A stretch of 64,000 bases of DNA from Ramazzottius varieornatus (GCA_001949185.1 BDGG01000018.1:565210-629209); one strand, 5' to 3'. Shown: positions 1-11,800, counted from the stretch's first letter. A program made the numbers and translations. Notes: generated by a model from the letters alone, not told the origin.

Positions 1-466
1 GGTACGCAAAACCGGAGAACCGAGAGGCGATTTGAACAGGTTCCCCGCAACCGCAAAATCGTATACGCCGATGAAGTATGGATCCTCAACACATCCAGTT
101 CACCGGCAGTGCCGGTGAACTGGATGTGTTAAACCATAAAAGCAACGGTGGGTATTCGAGGTGCCGACACCGAACAGGAAGAGCTGGGTATCAACGGCGG
201 TCAGCGACTCTAAGCAGAGCAACATCAGCAGGAAGGCACTGCCCAACTTTGATAGGCCGCAATAGGAGTGCCAGACCCTGACGGAAAAGTCCACGTGAAA
301 AGCCGACCGAACGAAGAGAGAGCTCAGAACTTACGGGAGTCATGAAGAAGACCAATGCAGCTCCCCAGATGATGAAACCCGTGGATGGTGAACCAGTGTC
401 CACCGGCATAATCAGGGCAGGTGGAACCGTTGTTAGCCTCAGAAACCTCGTATGATTTCGAACCAT
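1..466 (-). CDS. Ammonium transporter (AMT/MEP)-like protein, 5' part, reading frame disturbed
   Basis: An ATG at 466 opens a frame with a hydrophobic segment reading VDTGSPSTGFIIWGAALVFF followed by MTP. A GTAAGT donor lies near 336, and after an AG acceptor the next exon begins GLA, giving MTPGLA, a hallmark of the first membrane helix of AMT/MEP channels. Immediately after GLA the similarity continues only in another frame (YCGLSK, then LLCLESLTAV and LFLFGVG, like the second helix). Beyond a perfect palindrome at 88-130 it resumes as FIGVYDFAVAGN. The frame therefore seems shifted once and stopped once (TGA inside the palindrome arm). The family moves ammonium across the plasma membrane. 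The window edge cuts the gene off. It could be a pseudogene, or a good gene with consensus errors. AMT identity rests on short motifs, so it is only moderately sure. Confidence 0.45.
88..130. repeat. Perfect 43-nt palindrome
   Basis: Two exactly complementary 21-nt arms surround a single central G (position 109). The left arm starts AACACATCCAG and the right arm ends CTGGATGTGTT. It sits inside the ammonium-transporter-like reading frame and brings in a stop codon. It is unrelated to the GTGGCGCAC hairpin family. Confidence 0.9.
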
Positions 467-529
467 TTTTTGTTATCCAAGAAGAACCAGGAAGTATCTC
501 AGTGGTAAAGCTATACCTCAAGTGGCCAG

Positions 530-728
530 TCGGCCGGCAAACGAAAGGTTCAAGACCGTCTTGTTAGGTGACGCACGCTTCCGCCCAATAACAGCGAGAG
601 CGTGCGCCACTTGGATAAAGGATCTGGGCGAGTTTGATTATTCTCCCAAGCAGCGCACATTGTCATTGTTAACAGCCGAAAGTGTGCGCCACTTAAAATA
701 ACAATCCTTTACATTTCGTTTGCCGATA
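530..728. repeat. GTGGCGCAC hairpin element, two modules
   Basis: Intergenic copy between the AMT-like fragment and the 3' end of BBS1. Both hairpins are present (around 570-616 and 650-700). The spacer reads GATCTGGGCGAGTTTG. The outer ends (GCCGGCAAACGAAA / TTTCGTTTGCCGA) are inverted repeats of each other. Confidence 0.8.
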
Positions 729-915
729 GTGCGTCTATAAAAAATCGTGCACCAAAAAACAATTGTATCAATGAAGTCCTGAATATGCTCCACGCCGCTG
801 ATCAAAGAGAATATGAAGGTACAAGAAGAGATCCAGCCGCCTCAGCCTGGACGGATCCGTCTGAAATTCATTCAAAAGGCGGTAGCTAGGACATTGTCTG
901 TCTTTTTCCGATATC

Positions 916-3900
916 CTACTCCAGACTGACGTCCGATTCGGGTATCACAGCTTGGACACACAAGACCGGCATCGATTTGCTATTCCGCAGCAGATGTATC
1001 TACAAGTCACAAACCCGAACATTTGTGCTCAGCAACCTAATTTTTCAAACGTTCCGTTTATTCATACTGTAATCGAGCCTTGCTTCGTCTGTTGTCCGAC
1101 AAAGCGGAAAGACCGCGCGAAGACGAATTTGCCTTGCGGCACCACGAACGGAAGCTGAAACAACAGAAGGGTTTCACTTTCTGGGTCTACTACAGTGAAA
1201 GGTAACCGCGTACTACTGTACAAGTAAAACCCACTTCCACAATAGTCTGCTTCATGTCGTACATGTTCCGGTCAACTTCGATAAAGATACCGTAGCCAAC
1301 TAAGGGTGTGGTCGAGGAAGTGTTTTGCACTATTACGGTCAACTTGAACCACGGACCGGATCCCAACAACTGCAAAATGCATCCACTTCCGCTCAGTGCA
1401 ACCTGTAGCACTACATTTTGGCACAAGATGGACAACTTACCTGTGGGGTGATGATGATATCGTTCTTGACAGAGCCACTTCCAGCTTGAACGTGCATCGA
1501 CTCGGCGTACCGTTTGTTTATCTCGTACTTCATCCTGCTTAGGTTATCGAAGATGGCCGTGTTCGTTCCTGTAAAATCGTACGGCTGACGTTTCAGAAAA
1601 GATTGCCATGCGATTCTCTGTAACCCAAAAGTGAAAGGCCGGCGAATGAAACGTGCAAGATCGTTAGCGCAAGTGGCGCATGCTTCCAGCCAATAACGCC
1701 CTAAACGTGCGTCACTTGGGGGATTGCTTTCTCGGGTGGCGCACGGTTTGCTTGTTATTGGCTGGAAGCGTACGCCACTTAAGATAACGATCTTGCAGGG
1801 TTCGTCTGTCGGCTTTCCAAATGAATACTGCTTACTTTTCGGGTTCTCTTTCTCTCTTGCCGTTTGCTCGAAAAACATCTTGGACTTTTTGGGCAGTACG
1901 CTCTCCAGCGGTCTGAAAATTCGTTCTTGAACGACCGGATCGAACTTGGCCCGGCGCCGAATCAAGCGGATGAGAACGGTCCCATCTGAAAGCACCCTCT
2001 GTAGTTTGATGGGAGACCAGCCTTCGCCGTGAGGACTTACTGCGGAGAACGAAGGCCATGGCGCCTTCTTCCCGGTCGAACCGTCCATACTTCATGGCAA
2101 TGACCACATCGTCGTAGGTCGACACGTCGACCAGCTGGTCATCTTTGAAGACATACACTTCCTTGTTGGCTAAGGCAATTGCTACCGCCCGCAAGCCGCT
2201 GGCTTCGTACTTGATCACCTCGGCGCAAGCAATGGCTGCGCTCAGCTTGTGCTGCAGCTCGTTGTTCTTCTACAATCCCCCAAAAACCATTAGAATCCGA
2301 GGGCTCAGCAGACAAACTCGACAAGATCGTTCCCTCCAAGTGGCGCACGTTTTCCGTGTTTATGGCTGGCAGCGCGCGCCACTTGAAAAGCGGTCTTGTC
2401 CAGCTTGATTGTTTTCCCAAATGGCGCACCTGTTCGGTCTAATTCGTTGGGCATTGTGCGCCACTTGGAGAAACGATCTTGCGGAGTTTATGGGCCGAGC
2501 TCGTATCTACTGTAAGACAGCTTTGGTCTTTATGAAGTGAAATTACGTACCCCTTTGTAAAAGTATACGGTCTCGTCCATACAAGGTACCACCAGATACT
2601 TGCCGGTACTCAGAACCGTGATGGGTCGATCGTTTGGAGAAACAGATACAATTTCCGAGTAGCTGAAAAAGACAGGCAAAACAGGGACAGGAAATTCGAT
2701 AACGCACAAATAAAACAGCCAGTTTTACTCACTCTTTAGTTACGGTGTATATTTTGCCATCTCGGCAGGAGACGAACAATCGGTACCGTTCTTGGAAGGT
2801 TCCGTGAGTGGCCACTGTCACCGGGACATCGGGCATGTCATGTTGGGCTTTGGTGGTGTTGGACAAGGCGTCGACGATGAGGACTTGCCGGTTCTCCGTG
2901 CCGACCACCAGCAACTGGTCGCTGCTTTCGTCTTTGAGCTTGTTGTTGACGGTGGTCATGCAAGTGATGCTTGTGGAGCGGTACAGAGGCTTGTCAACGT
3001 GCTCCTGCAGGAAACCTTCCCTCTCTTCGTGGGGCAGCATCAAAAGCCTGGAACGTACGATCGACAATGCAAAGGTTGATGCTCGTTCCACACAGGGCAA
3101 TGAAAAATAGGCTTACGCTCTCGATCGTTGTGATAAGGCGGAACTTGGGTGAGCCTCGAGGAGGGATGTCAGTCTGTTGACAAGGTCGACCACTCCGATA
3201 TTCTTCTGTCGACCGCACGCGAAAGTTTTCAATTCTCGACCATGTAAACCAGCAAGAACAAAACGACGAGTCGTGCTTACTTCTTTTGCATTGAGCCATA
3301 GATCAGCTTCCTCCTCGAGTGGAGAAACGGGTGGAAGCTGATAGCGGCATAAAGGCTTCATGCTTTTGTAAAGCAAGACCATGTTTCCGACAGCAACAGC
3401 GATGGCTGGAAGGATAGAAGCCCGCATCAAGCTGCTCCTGGAGGTCAAGGAAGATGAATCAGTGCATGGAAGGAGGAGGGAAGCTCTTACCGGGGATAAC
3501 TCGACGTGCTGTGTCCGCAGGCTCGAGGTTGAGGGTCAGCACGGCCGAAGGAAACTCCGGCAACTTGAAAGCGTCCCTCCACGTCTGACCTAGAGTGAGA
3601 TTGAATCGGGAGATAGGGAAGGAAATGCAGAGGTGGTGGTGGTGAAGAAGACCGAGGGTGAATTGATTTACCGTCGAGGGCGCGAAGGCGAACTTCTCCG
3701 CTGGACTGGCTGAGCTCGCCCGCAATCAGCGCCCATCTTCCCTCTCCCCGAAGGTCCGTCAAAGCCATGCAGCTTCCGAAAGTAAAAACCTTGGCGTCCT
3801 GATCTTCGACCAAGGTAATCCACTTGGACTCATTGGCAGCAGCTGGCGGAGGTGTGGACGATGAGCCAGCAGACAAGACGGCTGCGGCGACGGCAGAAGT

Positions 3901-3945
3901 GGGAAAGGGAAGACTGGTGGTCGAATTGCCCTTCTTCAAAGCCAT
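916..3945 (-). CDS. BBS1: Bardet-Biedl syndrome 1 protein (BBSome subunit)
   Basis: BBS1 is a BBSome subunit that carries membrane cargo in and out of cilia. The ATG at 3945 starts a low-complexity leader followed by SKWITLVEDQDAKVFTFGSC, matching the usual N-terminus. Later exons give VAVGNMVLLYKSMKPLCRYQLPP, the helical insert ending EHVDKPLY, the propeller blade LLVVGTENRQVLIVDAL, CRDGKIYTVTKE, then AIALANKEVYVFKDDQLV and AMKYGRFDREE. The C-terminal ear domain contains PWFKLTVIVQNTSSTTPLVG. Two short last exons are inferred from splice signals: LPFVVPQGKFVF, and HLLRNSKSMPVLCVQAVIP ending at a TAG at 916-918. They align with the last 60 residues of the vertebrate protein. The total is near the usual 590 residues. 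At least two introns carry hairpin elements. B4GALT7 lies upstream on the same strand. Confidence 0.93.
1637..1817. repeat. Hairpin element, two modules, BBS1 intron
   Basis: The outer arms GGCCGGCGAATGAAAC and TCTGTCGGCTTTCC are imperfect inverted repeats. The two loops read CAGCCAATAACG and TTGTTATTGGCTG, so the second module is inverted relative to the first. Confidence 0.8.
2297..2503. repeat. Hairpin element, two modules, BBS1 intron
   Basis: Starts near GCAGACAAACTCGACAAGATC and ends GGAGTTTATGGGCCGAGCTC, so the outer arms remain recognisable. The second hairpin is diverged in its loop. Confidence 0.8.
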
Positions 3946-4381
3946 CCTTATTACCTGCCTCGATCACTTCTCCACATTCCAGTGTGTGAAAAATGCTTGA
4001 TAGATCCCCAGAAACGGGATGAGAAACACCGTGGTTGGATTTCATAAAGGCTCAAAATTGATCGATTCTATGGCCACGACAAGGTTGGTTGTGCAGGTGG
4101 GCCGATCATTCGCTACTTGGATATCATTCCTGTGTGAGTGCGATCGATTTTATGTGTTTCGAACTCTGAATCCTGGATACAGCACTCGTCTTGACGTTAA
4201 CTCTACCGGAAAAAAATACCTACTTTCAAAACAAAACTAAAGGAAAATGAGTGCATAACCGATCCTACCGAGGAAAAGGTTGCAAGGTCAATACAAGAAG
4301 CAAAAATTAGGAAAAATAAAATCTGAAAGACGAAAACTGTGGCTCAAGTGCGCATGTCAGTAACGAAACGTGAATTTTGAC
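3946..4381. other. Spacer between BBS1 and B4GALT7
   Basis: This 436-bp stretch separates the 3' end of B4GALT7 from the ATG of BBS1 (both minus strand). No conserved reading frame or RNA gene was seen. It must hold the BBS1 promoter and 5' UTR. Confidence 0.6.
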
Positions 4382-5771
4382 CTAGGTTTGGCTGGGAGAT
4401 AGTGGAGTAGCAGCCTTTGCATCTGCTTGAGACAGTCTGCACCAAGGCGTCCTCGCCTCATCGCAATGGAGCTTCACATTGTACACCGTACATTCAAACT
4501 TGTCATCTATGGTCAACTTCTGTTTGTCCATTACGTCGAAGCGTACATCCTTCAGACCACTCTGCCGATCCTTCTTCCGGTTAGACTGTAAACGAAATCA
4601 GTTTCCTTCGAATAACTCTTTCGAAAACGATAGCTAAACTGAATGTATTCTGCCTAACTCGACTTTGATCCCCAACCCGTTCCATGTCGCGCTTCCTCCT
4701 GACCGCGCTGTGAATGTGCTTGAACGTCTCATAACCCGTCGTTATTCCTACAGGTCTGCTGATCTGAAAGAAGAACCAGTACAGAGCGGTCTTCGTTAAC
4801 TTCATCTTTCTCAAGTGGCACATGCTTCCAGCCAATAACACCGATAGCGTGAGCTACTTGGGAAAATACGTCTGGTGGAGTCTTTGCTTGTCTTTATAGT
4901 GGCGCACCGTTTGAGTAGCACTGGCTGAAAGCGTGCGCCAAGGGGAAAATAATCTTGTCTGGTTTCCACTTACGTTCATTCCGGCGTCCATGAGCCGCGC
5001 ATACAACGCGTCGTCTTCCATACCCCATCCCCAGTACTTATTCGGCATGCCATTGACTTGTTCGAAGTGCTTGCTAGTCATTAAGAGTATCCCTCCGATG
5101 AACTTTTCATAGTGGTACTGCGGGTGCAGTTCCGGAGCCGCAATGTGCATTGGTCCGTCAGCCGGAAATGCGTAAGTCAGGGCAGAGTTGACCGGTAGAA
5201 GGTCCACGTCGTGCATTGCGATATAGTCGAAATCGTCTTTCACGAGGGAGAAACCTGCGTTGATTAGTGACGCACGATTGAACCTAAAACAAGATGGGAG
5301 AGTTAGTCGAAACAAACCTCCGATCAAAATAGGAGCGGAAAGGAACCGAAACGTCAAAGTGGCGCATGACGTAATCATATCTTACTAGACGCACGTACGT
5401 GGCTTACATATACTGCAATATACACTGACGTATGCGTGAAGTGTTCACCTGTAATCGTCCACCTGATTCATCACAAAAATCTGGAATGTGACTTTCTGAC
5501 CCGCTAAGAAGGCTATCATGTGAGGAACGAACTGGAGCAATTCGTCAAAGCGGTCGCGAAAAGGGACGATGATAGCTAGCCGATGCCCTGATGAGTTAGC
5601 GCTTGATCCCGAACCAACGAGTGTGAAGATTTGCCAGCAGCCGTAGATGAAGCTAATGGACAGAATGACGGTCGTCAAAACCAGAATGAATACGCCGCTG
5701 GGGTTGTTTCGGAGCCGACGAAGGTGATGTCGAATCTTGTGCTGGACCTCTCGAGCATCAAGCGGCGCCAT
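4382..5771 (-). CDS. B4GALT7: Xylosylprotein beta-1,4-galactosyltransferase 7
   Basis: This Golgi type II membrane enzyme adds the first galactose to xylose in the glycosaminoglycan linker of proteoglycans. The ATG at 5771 begins a short cytosolic tail ([17 protein letters not shown]) and one membrane anchor ([20 protein letters not shown]). The luminal catalytic domain shows [31 protein letters not shown], the metal-binding [40 protein letters not shown] and [19 protein letters not shown]. The last exon (4382-4587) ends [15 protein letters not shown] plus a short tail, where family members normally stop. Four exons are seen. One intron holds a hairpin element. Spacing and motifs match the family closely. 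Confidence 0.95.
4796..4972. repeat. Hairpin element, two modules, B4GALT7 intron
   Basis: Diverged copy. The first hairpin has AAGTGGCACATG/GCGTGAGCTACTTG arms and the second AGTGGCGCACC/GTGCGCCA. The outer arms are lost. Confidence 0.7.
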
Positions 5772-6341
5772 GATCTATCAAAGGCAGTATCTCAGGAAGA
5801 AAGGATGCCTGTCAGAAGACAGCTTCAAGCGGCTTAGGCGACTGCATTCTTAGATGACTGCGCTTCAGTCGTCCTGGGTTCCGTGTCGTCTCCTCTACAT
5901 GATATTCGTGATGTCCAGTCCACAAGGCACCTTTATCATTAACTGCTCAAGTGAGAACCACTCCTCCTGCGAGCCCAAGCAAGCTACGGAAGTCCTAGCC
6001 GGAAATGAAGATGATTAGATGAACTGGATCAACGGATACCGTAAGACTTGACTCACTTGAGTAGCATGTAATGTCATATGACAGTTACACTCTGAGCCAA
6101 ATTACGTATGACATGACCAATCCTGCGCAGTCTCCCTTCAGTCCCACTTTCCTCGACAATCACTTCCGGATCTTTCTCTTCCTTTCGGGGTAACAACTTC
6201 GGCCTTTAACGTTCATATTGATCAAGGTAAGAAACCGAGTTCATCTGTGAGCGCTACTGCACCTTACCTTATTGTTCTTACACGGTGAGGCATAGTTATA
6301 CCTTGTTTCAGGTTCGAAGAACTAGCCCTCTCACTTGTCAG
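5772..6341. promoter_or_regulatory. Divergent promoter region B4GALT7 / peroxiredoxin, with a 5' UTR intron
   Basis: The two genes are transcribed away from each other across 570 bp. On the plus strand a GTAAG donor near 6228 and a TTTCAG acceptor ending at 6310 suggest a spliced 5' UTR ahead of the peroxiredoxin ATG at 6342. No TATA box was convincing. Confidence 0.45.
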
Positions 6342-7289
6342 ATGGCGTCAAAGGCCTTCTCTCGTCTGACTCGCTTCACTCGCCTGCCTCTTCAAAGCTT
6401 CTTCTCGACACGCGGACAGCTCGTCCCCACACCCAGGACATGCGTTGTTCCTATCCGCCTAGGTTACGACGGTCTGGCTCCGATTCAGACTCGCCAGTTG
6501 TCCAGCGTTTCCTTGGCCGCCGTGACTTCCGGTCACCCACGCGTTCAGCAGAAGGCCCCAGATTTCTCCGGCACAGCTGTCGTTTATGGCCAGTTCAAAA
6601 CGATCAAACTCTCAGACTACGAGGGAAAATACCTCATTCTCCTGTTTTATCCTTTGGACTTCACTTTCGTCTGCCCTACCGAGATTGTCGCCTTCTCGGA
6701 CAATGCTGACAAGCTGCGCGAGTTGAACACGGAAGGTGAGAATGTTTTCGATTTTGGCTAGCCGTCTGGGACAATACGTGGCGTTACTGTAACCGATCAG
6801 TTTTGTTGTTGTTTCTGCTCAACGGCCTGCGAAATTTCTTATACTTGGCTGTTCGTCATCGCAAGTTGCTCTTTTCTTCGGGTAGTTATCGCCATCTCGA
6901 CAGACTCACACTTCAGTCATCTAGCCTGGACAAATATCCCGCGCAAAGAAGGTGGGTTGGGACCGATGAAGATGCCGCTGCTGTCGGACTTCAATAAGAA
7001 GGTCTCGAGAGACTATGGAGTGCTGATAGAGGAGGAAGGCGTAGCTCTACGAGGCATGTTCCTCATCGATCCGAAGGGCGTCTTGAGACAAATTACGATC
7101 AATGATCTTCCAGTGGGTAGGTCGGTGGATGAAGCGATCCGTCTCGTACAAGCCTTCCAGTATGTCGAGCAGCATGGTGAGGTGTGTCCGGCAGGATGGT
7201 TGCCTGATTCGAAGACGATCAAGCCCAACCCGAAGGAATCGAAAGAGTACTTCCGGGCTGTTCATGAGAAAGAGAAACAACGAGTTTGA
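6342..7289 (+). CDS. Typical 2-Cys peroxiredoxin, mitochondrial type
   Basis: A thiol peroxidase that reduces hydrogen peroxide using thioredoxin. Exon 1 (to about 6736) encodes an Arg/Ser-rich leader of about 60 residues with few acids, typical of a mitochondrial presequence. The peroxidase core follows with [13 protein letters not shown]; the peroxidatic Cys is residue 111. Exon 2, after an intron ending GGGTAG near 6883, gives [35 protein letters not shown] and GEVCPAGW with the resolving Cys. The YF motif near the C-terminus ([10 protein letters not shown]), linked to sensitivity to over-oxidation, is present. I chose the ATG at 6342 because the in-frame ATG at 6285 lies before a likely 3' splice site. 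PRDX3-like is the best guess; a secreted PRDX4-like protein is the alternative. Confidence 0.93.
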
Positions 7290-7553
7290 GTTTCGTGTTA
7301 CTTGTATTCGCTTTCTCCTTCTTTCTTCTGCCATTTGCGTGGTAAGATTCATTTTCGCCGGAAGTTTTCTGGCCGAAAGTTTTGGTGAAGTGAAGGTCGC
7401 TGGTAGTCTCGTTGGAAGAAGTTGCCGGGTTATGGGAGAATCTTTATCTGCAATAGCACGGCTACACTGTCCGAGATTTGCCTTATATCTGTAGTCTTTC
7501 CCAGTCTTGCTGCATTCATACATATGAAGCTGTAATATTTTGCTCTTGGACTG

Positions 7554-7559
7554 AATAAA
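7554..7559 (+). terminator. AATAAA poly(A) signal of the peroxiredoxin gene
   Basis: Canonical hexamer 265 nt past the peroxiredoxin stop and only 32 nt before the next ATG. Confidence 0.6.
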
Positions 7560-7590
7560 ACATTGTGGGAAGGGCACCACGCGAGAAAGC

Positions 7591-8809
7591 ATGGCTTCGG
7601 AAACCGATGTGAGTAGGTTTACTTCCTCGTCTGTAAACTCAGGTCTTTGTATTTCTTCTTTTACATACTGGAGTTGCAAGCTTCGATAATCACTGGAAAC
7701 ATATTGGCGAACACCAGGCGCTTCCGTGTGTCGTTCATCAAAATGGTAAAACTGTGGGTCCACGGTCTTCGTTGTTTCAGGATGATTTACGGAGGCAGCT
7801 GGACCTGGCGCCGTTACAGATGATGCGACAACCTGTAATATTGGTGATCGGTACGAACACAAGAAAACATTGATAAACGTCCTGACCGTGCATAACAGAA
7901 ACGAGCAAGATAAACAGTTCCATGTAGGAAGTCCAGGAGCAGGGAAAGCCACACAGTGTAAACGACTAGCGGAAGAGTTTAACCTCCACCATATCTCTAT
8001 GGGACACTGCGTCAAAGACCAATTCAAAGTTGCTCAGACACCTCAAGCCAACCTTCTGCAACAAATGTACGACAGTGGTGGAATACTTCCGCTGGTTCGT
8101 TCTGTACTTTTCATTGGAAGCTCGGCAAACAAACGTGTCAGTGTTGTTTTCCCAAGTGACGCACTTTTCTAACGACAATGGCTCAGCGCATGCGCCACTT
8201 GAGAAAGCGATCTGGTCAAGTTGGATTGCTTTTTTAAGCAGCGCACGTTTTCGGTGTGGCTGAATGGAAGCATGCGTCACTTGAATAAACGATATGGCCT
8301 GGTTTGTTTGCCGCTCCCATTCTTCCTGAGCGTCTTGCGAAAGCTCACCTGCGGGTCTCATCTTTGACAGGAGGACATAATGCACATTCTGTTCAGTCGA
8401 ATGCTGGAGCTTCTCGCTGTCGAAGAAAAACCTTTCATTATTCACGGCTTTCCTCGATACATCTTCCAAGCACTGGCATACGAGCGAAGTGTGGGATTCC
8501 CTCGGACAGTCATCTTGCTCCAATGCAATGAAGCCATCACCAAGGAACGACTGGAAGCTCGTGGGCAGACCAGCCGAAGACCCGATGACCAGCCAGAGTT
8601 CGTCGATGAACGCATTGAGAAATATCAGGCCACCATCCAGGAAGTAGTGGATTTCTACGAGCCGCATAACAAACTTTACATCGTGAGCAACAACGCCCTT
8701 TTCAGAAGACTTAGTACAGCTCACGAGGTCTCTCTTGCAGGTTGACGCTAATCAAAACATCGAAGACGTTTACAAAGACGTGGCTCAAGTGATCGAACTA
8801 TGGACATAA
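7591..8809 (+). CDS. Adenylate / UMP-CMP kinase family protein, divergent active site
   Basis: Nucleoside monophosphate kinases move a phosphate from ATP to AMP or UMP/CMP. A tiny first exon (MASETD, donor GTGAGT) splices to an exon ending RQPVIL, then to FHVGSPGAGKATQC, giving the strand and P-loop. After a hairpin-bearing intron the frame continues EDIMHILFSRM, then IIHGFPR, then RGQTSRRPDDQPE. A last exon begins VDANQNIEDVY and ends at TAA 8807-8809. Length is about 200 residues, as in short-form AK1. Several key positions differ from AK1: the TGDLLR nucleotide-binding motif is MGHCVK, and the Asp before GFPR is His. It may have altered specificity or be a pseudokinase. A long antisense frame covers the 5' half but lacks any family match. 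Confidence 0.82.
8111..8322. repeat. Hairpin element, two modules, kinase intron
   Basis: Well kept outer arms: GGAAGCTCGGCAAACAAAC at the left and GGTTTGTTTGCCGCTCCC at the right. ATT flanks both ends, a possible 3-bp target duplication. Confidence 0.85.
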
Positions 8810-8845
8810 CAAAAAGCGCAACTTCCGGTTCGAAATTCCTGAAGT

Positions 8846-11800
8846 TCATCTCTTGCCTTTGCCTTTCATCTTCTTACTTCTTTTATCATTTGGTCGGTTT
8901 CCTCCAACCTTGATAAGCCTCTTTACTCCCTTCTTCCTTGTATCCGCCAAGTCGGAGGCGAATGCGGAAGTATTCTTCTTCTTTTTCTTCGCATCTGCGA
9001 CAAGAAACAACGCTCTTTCAAAACCCCGATGATTTTCAGTCTCGAACAGTTTGCCCTCGGAAAAATAAATTCAGTATAAAAATACCTTTGGACTTTTTGT
9101 GCGACGGCGTATTTCTTACAGGAACATCAGCACACGCCCTCGTTCTCTGCGGCCGGAAGTCCTTCTTGGAATGTCGAGCTTGGCCTTTCTGCACTTTTGA
9201 TAAGGCGATGTCTTCCGGGTCGCGACCGTCCTTCTTGACTTTGCCTTTCTTCTTCGGTTCAACAGCTACACCAATCAACAGCCTTAAACACTAAAGTTTT
9301 CTCGATCGAAATCTAAGACTGAGCAAGCTTACGTTTCTTCCACTTCTTGCTTTTGCCAGTTTTACTGAATCCAGGCAGTGTCGTTCTTTTGGGTGGCGGA
9401 GGTTCGACTTTACCCGCTAGCCTGTCTTCAACAATCTTCAGGTCCTTCGCCATTCTTGCCATGGCTTTATCCTCCTTTTCGTTGTTGAGGAAAGCTTCGA
9501 CCTCATCTTGGAGCTTAGTCAGACGGTCGACGTAACTTCCCACCACATCTAAAAACAAGACAAATTAATTTTGGAAGGCTTACCCGCCTTTCACACACCT
9601 GTGTACACCCTTAATCCCAGGCATGAGCGGTTGGCTATATGCAGGTGCCCGAAAGACCGTACAATCCTCACAGAGAGACTTTCTCTTCAAGAACCGAATT
9701 CTCCTGTGTTTTATAAAACACTGCACTACCTGGAGGAACTATTCGGTTCTGGACAGGTACGCGAGCGTTCTTAACGATGATCTTCAGAATTTTCCTTTCG
9801 TCTTCTCCCACCAGCGAAACGGCCCTGAAATCAGAATCAATCTCCCAAAACACTTCTCACTTCGCCGACCACGTTCCCCAGGCAAAATCACCTCCCAACA
9901 CGACCAGCACGAGCTGTTCGTCCCACACGATGGACATACTGCTCGAGAGTCTTCGGCAGCGCCAGGTTGATGACAGTCTTCACGAAAGGGATATCCAGAC
10001 CACGAGCTGCAACGTCGGTGGCTAGAAGAATGTCGGCTTGTGACTCTTTAAAATCATCCAAGGCTGCTAACCGCTACAAAATATCTTAACGGATAATTCC
10101 TAAGCCTTCCAGAAAGCAAAAACTTTCCGGGAGCTCGGCAAAGAAATCAGACAAGAGTTCTCCAAGCGGCGCACGATGCCGGTCAGCAACACTCGAAAGA
10201 TGCGCCACTTGAAAAAGTAGACAAGCTCGTCAAGATCGCTCTTCCAAGTGGCGCATGCTTTCAGTCTATATCACCACGATTGTGCGCCACTTGGGGAAAC
10301 GATCTTGTTGAGTTTACTTGCCGAGCTTCCGTTAACTTTCCATAATTATGCAGTTTCCTACCTGTGGTTGAGACATGTTTCCGTGAAGCTCGGCCACTTT
10401 CTTCCCCATGACTTTTAGTACGGCATACAATCGGTGAACTTGGACTTTAGTCGGGATGAAGACCAGTGTCCGTTCGGGGAAGCTTCGACAGAGCAACGAG
10501 AGCAACAAGGCTTCGCGTGAGTCTTCTTCTCTCACCCTGACGAACTCCTGCCGAAGCGCCAGCGCGGTCGAGCCACTTTCGTCCACCATCAGTTTCACCG
10601 GGTCCTTCAGGGATATAGACGCCAGCTTTTGCACTTCTTCCGTCAATGTGGCAGAGAAGAGCATAGTCTGCCTGGTTATCGCGCACATTTTGATCACTTC
10701 GTTCATCTGCAAAAATAAGATGAAATCAATATGAAAACTAACCTGTTCCCAATACGGGAGCTCGGCAAGTAAACTCAGCCAGATAGCTCTCCGAGTGGCG
10801 CACGTTACCNACCACAANNNNNNNNNNNNNNNNNNNNNNNNNNNNNNNNNNNNNNNNNNNNNNNNNNNNNNNNNNNNNNNNNNNNNNNNNNNNNNNNNNN
10901 NNNNNNNNNNNNNNNNNNNNNNNNNNNNNNNNNNNNNNNNNNNNNAGCTCTCCGAGTGGCGCACGTTACCAACCACAAACACCGAGAACGTGCGCCACGT
11001 GAAAGAGCAATCTGGTCGAGTTTATTTGCCGAGCTCCCAGATGTTTTCATGGAAATTCCAAGGCTATTTTCAAGCAGAATATACTTGCCTGTTCAGCAAA
11101 AAATTCGTCCAGCATACGGTCAGCTTCGTCCAAGACGAGAATTTCCACTTGGCCGAGACCGAAGGATGGAGTATTCTGAATGTGATCGAGCAAGCGACCT
11201 GGAGTGGCGATAACGATGTCCGGAAGTTCCCGTAGTTCCTTCTCCTGCTTTTTCATGTCCAGACCACCCACGGCTAGAGCCACTTGGATGTACTCCGGGA
11301 GGTACTGTAGGAAAAAAATACTACTAATTCCCTGACAAAATCGAGGAAGAACTCAAACTGGATCATGGTTCGCAAACCTGCATACAGTGTCCGAAGACGC
11401 TGAAAGGGTCGCTCTGTGTGCAGATGCGCGAGGCAGCGATTCAAACTAATTTATTTTACCAACGCGGTGGAAAAATAACCACCATCTGTTTCTTACCTTC
11501 GAAAGGTCTTTCGTGACAGCATAGACTTGTGCGCCCAGTTCACGGGTAGGTACCAGAACGAGAACCCTTGTGGCGACGTCGGCCTTGGGCTTGTAATGGA
11601 GACGTTCGAGGATGGGCAACATATATGCCGCCGTCTTTCCTGCGAGCAAAATTCCACACTTATCAACTTCCCAGAAACCTCACAAGCTTCCACAATCTTG
11701 CGAAAATTGACGTACCTGTTCCAGTACGAGAGCAGGCGCAGATATCTCGACCGAGAAGTCCAATGGGGATGGCTGCTGCTTGTATCGGAGTTGGCGTGGA

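Noticed and set aside
530-728. CRISPR-like array of palindromic repeats
   Set aside because: The palindromes are scattered over 60 kb in introns of an animal genome, with no regular spacing, unique spacers or cas genes.
7047-8027. 326-codon minus-strand frame across the peroxiredoxin 3' end and kinase 5' end
   Set aside because: It is antisense to two well supported genes, needs no intron yet matches no family, and the plus-strand exon RQPVIL is required to complete the kinase P-loop strand.
7966-8724. 252-codon minus-strand frame
   Set aside because: Exact shadow of the kinase exons and the hairpin element within their intron.
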